Origin: Porites lobata
Taxonomy: Eukaryota > Cnidaria > Anthozoa > Scleractinia > Poritidae
Reading direction: 5' to 3'
Assembly: GCA_942486035.1 (NCBI GenBank)
Contig: CALNXK010000007.1
Span: 4,740,001-4,804,000 of the forward strand
DNA: 64,000 bases
Below are positions 56,451 to 64,000 of the stretch, piece after piece. Position numbers and translations under genes: made by a program. Each line of letters opens with the position of its first letter. Position 1 is the first letter of the stretch. Below the pieces are notes generated by a model that saw nothing but the letters and a program-made list of their open reading frames with translations, was not told the origin of the DNA and searched no databases.

Positions 56451-56746
56451 AAGAAAAGGGTAAAGTGACAGGAAAGGAGTAAATAAAAATGAGCTTGACC
56501 CAGTTGTTTAAAAGGTGGATAGCAGTATCCACTGGACAAATCTCTATCCAGAGCCCCGATAATGCGATTTATTGGTTTCTCAACAATTTTTCTGCTGTAT
56601 AGTGCTGTCCAACGTTTGAATAACCAGGGCCTGGAGTCCAGGCTGAGACTTGGGATTAGAACTAACAGTATCAAAACAACTTCATTCCAGATCAAGATGG
56701 GATTTTCGAGCTATTTTCAAGTGATTTTAAGCAGGTCTTTGGTTAG

Positions 56747-56819
56747 CAACCTCTTCCCCAGGGTGCTTTTCCCTGGCTTGTTTCCACAGCAAGGGAAAAG
56801 CACCCTGGGGACGAGGTTG
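56747..56819. mobile_element. 73-bp palindromic MITE with 9-bp target duplication
   Basis: The arms CAACCTCTTCCCCAGGGTGC and the reverse of CACCCTGGGGACGAGGTTG pair over almost the whole element. A direct TTTGGTTAG flanks both sides (56738-56746, 56820-56828). Confidence 0.85.
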
Positions 56820-57554
56820 TTTGGTTAGTTTCTACCCAACCGAACTTTTTAACAATGTCAAAGGTTAAGCAGTAGAGCTACCTGTCATATATCATGTCAA
56901 TCGATATTAAAAACTTCAACACTTGATTTCGTGATCATCATCTCAGCTTACGAGTACTATAAAGCCCCCTCGTGTATAATATATCTCTGTGTGTATGTAC
57001 TACCACTACCGATTAATTTGAATAAATACTAGATTACTTCAATTCTCGATGTGACTTAAGATAAACTGTAAGTTTTAAATAATATACCAGGTGGGAACAG
57101 TACTGCTGAGATAAATGGGGAACTTGAAGGAGGAAGGAAGGAGTCATGAAGACAACAGACATGCCTTCTTACAATATATATTAACATGTGAACAGTAAGC
57201 TCGGACATCATACAAAGGTACCACTCAGACGCGGATCTAGGATAAAATTAATACTGACCGATTTCCTAAATGAGGGGCCGAGGGAGCAGGCTTCTAGGGG
57301 TATTGTTTTGGATTTTAATTCCCTAAAGTTCCCTTTCCCGGGTTTCTGATTCATTGAGGGGGCATCTAATGCTCTTAAACTGCAAAAAAGAAAACATTTG
57401 TCCAGACCATTTTCCAAATTTCAACTAGGGAAGTTTTACTATTATTAAAAGTATGTTCATTGTGAAAAATCTGACCGATTTCCAGAAAACGGTGGAAACC
57501 GGTGAGAATCCGCACCTGCCACTGGTAGTCACTCTCAGTCCATTTATGAGCTTT

Positions 57555-57895
57555 AATACTGTACCCACCCAACCTATGATGTGGATGATGTGTGAAAGTT
57601 GGCCACACCACCGGGGTCTTCGTCCCCTACTCTTCTCCAACGGTGTGGGTTCTTTTACGTCCCACAAGAACCAGATAAGCGAAAGTGCTGTGAGACCAGG
57701 CTTACAGTTTTTTGTCCTTATCCGTGAGAAGACTGGAAAGTCTAACCAATTGTAGATGTTATTATACAAAGGAAACACTTTCTTCTCAGTTATTTAAAGA
57801 CCCTGAGTGTTGGTCTGGCCGGGGTTCGAACCTGCGACCTTTTGCTCAGCAGACTGGCACTCTCTCATCTGTGCTGACCAGGTGGTGGTTGAGTC
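57555..57895 (-). mobile_element. tRNA-derived SINE (minus strand)
   Basis: On the minus strand a tRNA-like head (57815-57895) carries a box B-like GGTTCGAACC and a degenerate box A. It is followed by a body with GGTCTTTAAATAACTGAGAA, GGACAAAAAACTG, TGTGGGACGTAAAAGAACCC and GAAGACCCCGGTGGTGTGG. The body matches a SINE type I recognise as common in coral and sea anemone genomes. The forward open frame here is a shadow. Confidence 0.75.
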
Positions 57896-58394
57896 ATTAA
57901 TGTTAAGCTATCACTTTCTGCTAAACAACTATCATACCAACCTTTTGGTCTATATTTGCACTGTGTACATAGAACATGCAAACTAGATCGACATGCCAGT
58001 TTAAAAGTCCAAGAAAAAGGCGACAAAAGGCAAAAATCTTGCAACATGACTAGCTGTTGGCTATCAAATATTCTTGTAAACATCTAGTTTTAGTACAATA
58101 AAAATAAATCTACAAACCTATCAAAACAAACCTGGCGTTTATGGCTGCCCTGATCGCACATGGGCATCTCGTTTAAATGTGTTATTAATAACAAATAAAT
58201 GTATTATGCCATCCTTCCAGCGAGAGACATATAGAGATTTAGCATCAGCGATTGTATCTTTATAAAAATTAATGCTTCTTGTTCAGAGAGAGTTTTTCTT
58301 TGTTTTCGCATCAATTCTTTAAATAAAAATAAAATTAACATTAAATCGAATAAGGACATTTTCCATCCCATTTATATGGGTGCCTTTTCCTATT

Positions 58395-58490
58395 CCTGTT
58401 CCTATTTCATTTCCGGTTCTGGTTCCTATTCCCGTTCCTATTCCCGATTCCGGTTTCCTGCTTTTCCAGATGCCCTCCACAAGAAGAATG
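58395..58490 (-). repeat. Dispersed repeat with AGGAATAGGAACC core, copy 2 (inverted)
   Basis: Reverse complement of the repeat at 56367-56450, including TCTGGAAAAGCAGGAAAC and repeated GGAATAGGAAC units. Confidence 0.6.
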
Positions 58491-60279
58491 GTACTGTGGC
58501 AGCCCTTTGCAAACCATTTTGAATTCAATGGGGATAGGGGCTCACTTGACCTGGTTTGATTGTTGTTGCTTATCAGGCTGATCAAGAGAGTATTGTTCCA
58601 GTCAGGAGTCAAATTCGCAGGCCTTAAGCCTACAAGACTAAAGCAAGCAATATGTCCAAAGAGGAAAATTTATTGCAAAACAAATTAGTTCAAAAATGTC
58701 CAGATTCTTTGGGCCTTCTTTCTAGAAAAGTCCCCCGGCCCCCCAGATTAAACCTGGCCAATTCCTAGAACAAAGCTGTGCTCTAATGAACATTGAAAGG
58801 AGCCCAGTTCTCTGAACCTGTAAAATCTAGGCTGCCCAGCATATGATTTGTATGAAAAATCTGAGATTTTCTAGTCACCCAAGAGCAAAAGTTAGGTGCC
58901 TGGGGCCACTGGGCTCTGCTAGAGCACAGCCTTGCATAGAATAACCTTGCATACATGTATGAGATTATTATTATAAATCATTAACTTTAATATTGTTTCC
59001 ATTTTGGTGTGCCACACTCGTTTATGTATTTGTAACACCAGAGCTCAAAATTAACTTTCAGATGATCATGAATTAGATGGGCCAGTTCATCCAAACTTCA
59101 ACTGGCCAAGACAAATGTTTAGTTGCCAGGTGCAAGAAGTGTTCAATTTGAATGACAATAAGACATGTTTTTTTTTGGAACCAAAAAAAAACAGTTTAAT
59201 AAAGAGTTCTATTTCATCCAAAACACTGTCAACTGTTATCTTAGACTAGACACTAGATTTTATGACAAACTCTGGTCTTCTCAGTCTCTCCCCTGAGGAC
59301 AGCCATTTTACTACCCCTCTGGCTGCATTGTACTCCTCAAACCTGCAACCATTCATTGAAATGCACATCAAAGGGTGGATTTCCACTGACACGTAATTTT
59401 TATATGTGCATACCTGCAAAAGTAAAAATAGAGGCGATGCATGAAAGGCCACCCATAAGCATGAAAGTTGAGTGAGGCTCAACTTTTATGCTACGTGTGA
59501 CCTTGCATACTTTACGTGTGTATAAACATATAAGAATTATGCATCAGTGGAAATCCACCCTAAGGGCGTTGGTCCTTCTCATCTCCATCTAGCTTGTCTT
59601 TCACAACTTCTTGCTGGCCCACACTGACAGCTTGTTCTAAATTTTCTGGATCATTTTGAGTCTGCGGAGAAGAAACTGAAACACGCTTTTGTGCCATTTC
59701 CAAGCAAATCATAAATGTTCGCCATGACCACTTTCTTGCCATGATAGTCACGTGCGATTTGGTCAATACGGACTGGGCACAACAGGATCCAGTTCTTACA
59801 TAAAATACCCAGCCAAGATGGCAACAATTTATGGCAAGCATGTGTGCAGCAAAAATGTTTATGTTGAAGTACATGTATATTTTCTACAAGTCGTAATTTT
59901 TGAATTTTCAAGTGAAAAACTGTTTAAAAGATTGTACTTAGAAACAAAGAAATTTTGTACATGTAGGTCAAATTTGGTAAAATGTTGCTGGCCAAATGGC
60001 CAGGTTTTTTAAATTCTTACTCACCAACAAGCTATTTCTGTTGACCGATGACCAGTTGACCACTGTTAGTGTCGAACCATATAATACAGTCACATTACTG
60101 AAACTTCCAGCTTTGAAATGAGAAAAGTTGTGGGCATTTTTACGATAGTTTTGCAAAAAATATAGTTTAATTAATAAATCTGAAATCTTTTTTTATTAGG
60201 TTTGTCACTGACATCTGTGTGATATATTCACAATACGGTTAAATTAAATTCACCGAACTAGTTTTCCTTTTTATTTCAG
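58491..60279. other. Spacer before DDIAS exon 3 pseudo-copy
   Basis: Position-equivalent to DDIAS introns 1-2, but no copy of exon 2 could be found here. No supported gene; short open frames only. Confidence 0.45.
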
Positions 60280-60903
60280 GTTTATAAAATGGTCTGCAGT
60301 TTAGTCCAATTCCCATTCCAGGGAATCATCTTGTTGTCCTAGCTAGCAGTGGCGCAGTGTTTTGTGGGTTCTTTACTCCACTTTGGCTTCAGAGTCTTGT
60401 TCATCTACAAGAACAGCATCACAAATTGGTCACAACTCTCCTCTTCATCTCAGTAACATCATAAAAAATAACATTTGGTTCAAAGACCAAAACGTGTCCC
60501 TCTGGGGGATTACCCAGTCTTCTTGCCTGTCAAATATTTTCCTGCTACTCTGCTGATCATCAAGCTCCCTCACTGCTGCATATTGAATGAAAAATTAATT
60601 TACTGGAGTTACATAGAAGCACTCCTTAGTCATTTCTTCTGAAAAGCTCTCAGAGTCAGCACTTATCACTTATTGATTGTTCTCAGATGGAAGCCAGTTG
60701 CAAAGCAAGTTTTGGTGAAAGTAACAGATCTCTTCAAGAAAATGGCCGAGCATCTCCCATTTACTGCACTCAACAAGAGTTCTGTGCTATGATCACTCCT
60801 CTTGTCCTGACTGGAATCTCACAGCCTTCCTCTGTCAGCAGTTCCACACAAGACAGTTCACCAGGATCAAAGAAGTTGGATCATCACTTTTTAGGTCTTA
60901 AAG
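60280..60903 (+). pseudogene. DDIAS exon 3 pseudo-copy
   Basis: Keeps the splice acceptor TATTTCAG and donor GTTAGT and matches DDIAS exon 3 (37085-37707) along its length. Stops appear within the first 15 codons, with an extra stop after TTGTTGTCC and further frameshifts. The 3' part (KASFGESNRSLQENGR, then TQQEFCAMITPL) is still readable. It is not a usable coding exon. Confidence 0.9.
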
Positions 60904-61201
60904 GTTAGTTCTCGGAACTAATGTTTTGCCTCAGAAATGAAAAAGTTAGTATAAACTTTGCAGTCTGAACAAATGTATATTAATGTCAAAAACTGCAGCA
61001 AAACTGGAGTTCTCTGTCTAATGTAAAGCATTTGTGTGTTTAAATTGCCAATACATTGTCAGAATCATGACCTTAACAAAGAGCTTTCTGAATGTCTCTA
61101 GCTGCTCTTTACTTGTTGTACCCTTTATCATTCCGAGTTCTCTTTTTTGGTACATATTTCAGGATGACTAATTTCTTGGTTTTCCAGTCTGGTGCTACAT
61201 A

Positions 61202-63364
61202 TTACTTTTTCAGGATGTGAATTTTTTTGGTCTTACAGTCAGTAACTAAAATAAGTCCACCGGGTGTTGTAGTTATTCCTTTGGGGTCTTGTAACTTGTA
61301 AACAGTTTTTCCAGTGAAGCAACCCTCCACAGTAAACTGATCAACAGGGCCATTGCCAGCATTGCATACCAGAAGATTATGGTGATCACCACATTTCTGG
61401 ACACACAATCCCCATGGACCATTCAACTGTCCATCATCCTTGCCTGGCTCTCCTATCTTGTACAAAAACTTTCCAGTATTATCAAACACTTTCAAGCAAT
61501 CATCACCCCAGTCAGAAATAATGAACTTGCTCTCATGGTAAATACATGCAGTGGGATTGTTTAGTATTTCTGGTCCACTATCTCCAAATTTAAACAAAGG
61601 TTCACCATCCTGTGATAAAACTTGGATTCTGTTGTTGTAAAAATCAGCAACTATAACACGACCTTCATCATCCAAAGAAACACTGACAGGGTTTTGAAAC
61701 TCACCACCCCTTGTCCCTCTCTTTCCAAAGCTGTTTACAGAGTTCCCTGTTTGAACATTAAATTGTTGAATGCGATGATTTAATTGATCCGCCACCAGAA
61801 TGTTATCAGCATTTAGGTATGTGACATCAGTTGGACGGTTGAGCTGTCCAACTTTGTTTCCATAACAACCCATTTTTCTTACACATTTTCCTTTCATATC
61901 AGTTATCAAGATAAAATGTTTTTCATAATCAACAACAGCGATTTGTCCTCTGTTGTTTACCGCAATTCCATTTGGCTTTTCAAGAGTGTTTCCTTTTATT
62001 TCTATCTCTCCCACAACTTGAATTAGTCGTTGTTTTACTTGGACTTTATAAGGTCTTCCTGCAAACTCCTTGCCATTTACCTTTATAGTGATATTGAAGA
62101 TACCTGGAACTTTAGGTGTAAACTTCACGGTGTAATCACCATCTTGATTTTCGCAAATTGTCAAACTTCCTAGTTTTTCAGCGGGTTCCACAAGCACTTC
62201 CACTTCATACACTTGTTCTCCAAGTATTTGTGGGTGGACTTCAAATTCTGATTCAACACCAGCTTGGAAATCTTTTGTCAGTCCTACTACTGGATTCCTT
62301 CTTGCTATGTAACCAAGGGTTAGATTCTTTTCTTCTTTTGTTTGATAAAACTTCATGGGATTGACCGGAATTTCAGGGATCGGTGTGTTTTCAAGATGTT
62401 CAAACCGTTTTTCTAGGTCATTCTTACTTTGCATTATATCTGAACTGGAGGTTCTTTGAATCAAGTTTTTAGCAAACTCGATTGCTTGGTTAATTTGCTT
62501 CAGCAAGGATTGCACTTGCGTCTTTGCAGAGTTTAAATTATCCGCCCTTGACACGCGCGTGTTCTCGAGGGTGGCAATGATTTGCCGTTCGTTTTCTTTA
62601 ATCCTGGCGATCATTTTTTCAGCTGCTTGGGAAACTTTAAGTTTAGTGTTAGTTATATTAGTTTCCAGTTCACGTGCTGTTTGTTCATATTTACGAATCG
62701 CATCGCTAAAAACCTCTGCTTTTGCTTTTAATACCTCGGTTCGTGTCAGGATGTTGGCTTTCACGCCGTTGGCTACTTTCTCCAATGGTTTCACATCATG
62801 TGCCTTGTGATCCTTAGCAGTGCATATTTGGCAAACACAGATTTGGCATTTAAGGCAGAAACTCCTCGTTATTTCTCGCTCGTGATATTGCTGGGAACAA
62901 AATGACTGTCCTTTCATCAGGGCTTTGTAGTCTTCAGCTTGGAACTGTTCGACTGGCGTCACCTTGTGTCCTTCTGTGTATTGTTGATGTGCGTTTACAC
63001 AGTAAGTGCAGATGAATTTAGCACATTCGAAACAGTAACTTATCTCAGCGCTGTTTTTCTTGCAAATACCGCACCTGATGTCAATTCCTTTGCCGCTTTG
63101 TTGTATGGCGAGAACACTGAGTAGACTATTATGATGAAAACTGGTCGGCAATTTGTCAAAACGGTTTGCCTCAGCGGGAACATCGACTTCAGCTTGACAC
63201 TCAGGGCAGCGAAACTTTCCATTCCTTTGGCTGATCAGTGCGTGTTTCTTTATACACTCGCAACAGAATGTGTGCAGGCAGGTTATTGTCTTGGGATCGG
63301 TGAAAGTATCCTGACAAATTGAACAAGTAACTTGTTCTTTGAGATTTTTCGGCAGAGAGTCCAT
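61202..63364 (-). CDS. TRIM-NHL protein, copy C, 720 aa
   Basis: Intact intronless TRIM-NHL gene with the same domain order as copies A and B. RING ligands are all present (CSICQDTF, CLHTFCCEC, CPEC). It differs from A/B by loss of four to five residues in B-box 1 (LFSHF region), an added residue after the RING, one residue lost before the filamin repeat and an extra terminal Lys. It is the most divergent copy. The ATG at 63364 is chosen; the frame runs six codons further only to a GTG. It follows the DDIAS exon 3 pseudo-copy on the opposite strand at 298 nt. Confidence 0.92.
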   Translation of the reverse strand: MDSLPKNLKEQVTCSICQDTFTDPKTITCLHTFCCECIKKHALISQRNGKFRCPECQAEVDVPAEANRFDKLPTSFHHNSLLSVLAIQQSGKGIDIRCGICKKNSAEISYCFECAKFICTYCVNAHQQYTEGHKVTPVEQFQAEDYKALMKGQSFCSQQYHEREITRSFCLKCQICVCQICTAKDHKAHDVKPLEKVANGVKANILTRTEVLKAKAEVFSDAIRKYEQTARELETNITNTKLKVSQAAEKMIARIKENERQIIATLENTRVSRADNLNSAKTQVQSLLKQINQAIEFAKNLIQRTSSSDIMQSKNDLEKRFEHLENTPIPEIPVNPMKFYQTKEEKNLTLGYIARRNPVVGLTKDFQAGVESEFEVHPQILGEQVYEVEVLVEPAEKLGSLTICENQDGDYTVKFTPKVPGIFNITIKVNGKEFAGRPYKVQVKQRLIQVVGEIEIKGNTLEKPNGIAVNNRGQIAVVDYEKHFILITDMKGKCVRKMGCYGNKVGQLNRPTDVTYLNADNILVADQLNHRIQQFNVQTGNSVNSFGKRGTRGGEFQNPVSVSLDDEGRVIVADFYNNRIQVLSQDGEPLFKFGDSGPEILNNPTACIYHESKFIISDWGDDCLKVFDNTGKFLYKIGEPGKDDGQLNGPWGLCVQKCGDHHNLLVCNAGNGPVDQFTVEGCFTGKTVYKLQDPKGITTTPGGLILVTDCKTKKIHILKK

Positions 63365-64000
63365 CGTTGAAGCTTCGTTCACAGCGACAGAAACACACCC
63401 TATTCTTGGTCAGTGTGATTCGGGAAACTTGGACCATATACAGTACTACTAGAATTACAAAAACAAGTTTACATTGCACGGTAAGCAGCCAACCAGATTT
63501 GAATCTTTCTACCCTCTGACCTTAGAATAATAGCGGAAGTTCTTGCAACGGTTTCAAAGGTCTTCTTAAAAAGCGTGACTTGTAAGAAACCAGTTTGATA
63601 AACCAAAAACACTTCGCAGAGCGGTATGTTGTGAGTTAAGATGAAACATTCTTTGATTTAAAATCCATAAACAGATACTCGTCCAAGACTTTAGGCTTGG
63701 CTCCTTTCAAAGCTTTAGAACACACTATCTTTTTCTTCTTCAGTGTGGTTTTGGGAAACTCGAACCATTTATGGTATCACTACAAATGTATTACTTATAG
63801 CATAATAATAATAATTTTGATCTTTCTGTAAGCAGCCAACCGATATGAATCGTTCTCCGATTTTAAACCGTTTTTTAGATATTCCTTCAGGTAGGATCCA
63901 TGATCAATTTCACGTCCACATTGTTTAAAAGAAAAGTCCATATGTATAGTGTTGACGCAAATATGCGCTATGGTTTTTGATCATACTTTTAGTACCTCTT
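63365..64000. other. Upstream region of TRIM copy C with a second promoter-like echo
   Basis: The first 200 bp match the 5' flanks of copies A and B (GGGAAACTTGGACCATATA, then CAGCCAACCA and AGCGGAAGTT). A second, weaker echo at about 63740-63845 (GGGAAACTCGAACCAT, then AGCAGCCAACCGATATGAAT) suggests that another unit's flank lies here. No coding sequence. Confidence 0.6.

Noticed and set aside
57453..57755. 100-codon forward frame
   Set aside because: It is the reverse strand of a SINE body.
1..64000. CRISPR array, operons or prokaryotic origin
   Set aside because: No direct-repeat/spacer structure; spliced animal genes, 7SL RNA and SINE/MITE content exclude a prokaryotic source.

Overview
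This is eukaryotic, intron-containing animal DNA. AT-rich non-coding sequence is packed with short inverted-repeat transposons, and the genes are metazoan families. The repeat types (a tRNA-derived SINE, Penelope-like reverse transcriptase debris, many MITEs) and the expansion of single-exon TRIM-NHL genes fit an anthozoan cnidarian, most likely a stony coral. No species is assigned from sequence alone.

Layout. (1) At 3271-3567 lies a 7SL (signal recognition particle) RNA gene with a Pol III T-run terminator. (2) 4308-11889 (+) is a two-exon storkhead-box (STOX1-type) winged-helix gene with a 5.2 kb intron. (3) 14568-15689 (+) is an intronless class A GPCR. (4) 18459-21925 (+) is a two-exon RAB33-type GTPase, and 28453-30255 (+) a two-exon RAB30-type GTPase; both introns sit just before the switch II motif WDTAGQE. 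(5) 33052-48214 (+) is a complete four-exon DDIAS (noxin) homologue. It has an N-terminal zinc-ribbon/OB fold related to RPA1 and a long disordered tail; the spliced model is 2520 nt and all splice phases agree. (6) Intron 3 of DDIAS holds an intact antisense, intronless TRIM-NHL gene (39305-41473), TRIM remnants, and a decayed PIF/Harbinger transposon broken by three later insertions. (7) From 49.3 kb to the window end lies a broken tandem amplification of the same cassette: TRIM-NHL copy B (50117-52285), a DDIAS exon 4 pseudo-copy (54311-55356) fused at one base to a copy of DDIAS intron 1, a DDIAS exon 3 pseudo-copy (60280-60903), and TRIM-NHL copy C (61202-63364).

The main point of interest is the DDIAS/TRIM-NHL cassette. 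A DNA-damage/apoptosis gene hosts a RING-Bbox-filamin-NHL E3-ligase-like gene on the opposite strand, and the two have been duplicated together. The TRIM copies stay open while the duplicated DDIAS exons decay. Two TRIM copies carry a palindromic TTCNNNGAA (STAT/GAS-like) site at the same distance upstream of the start.

All family assignments come from reading the translations and from remembered family features; no database search was run. Splice sites were placed by GT/AG, phase and homology, without transcripts.
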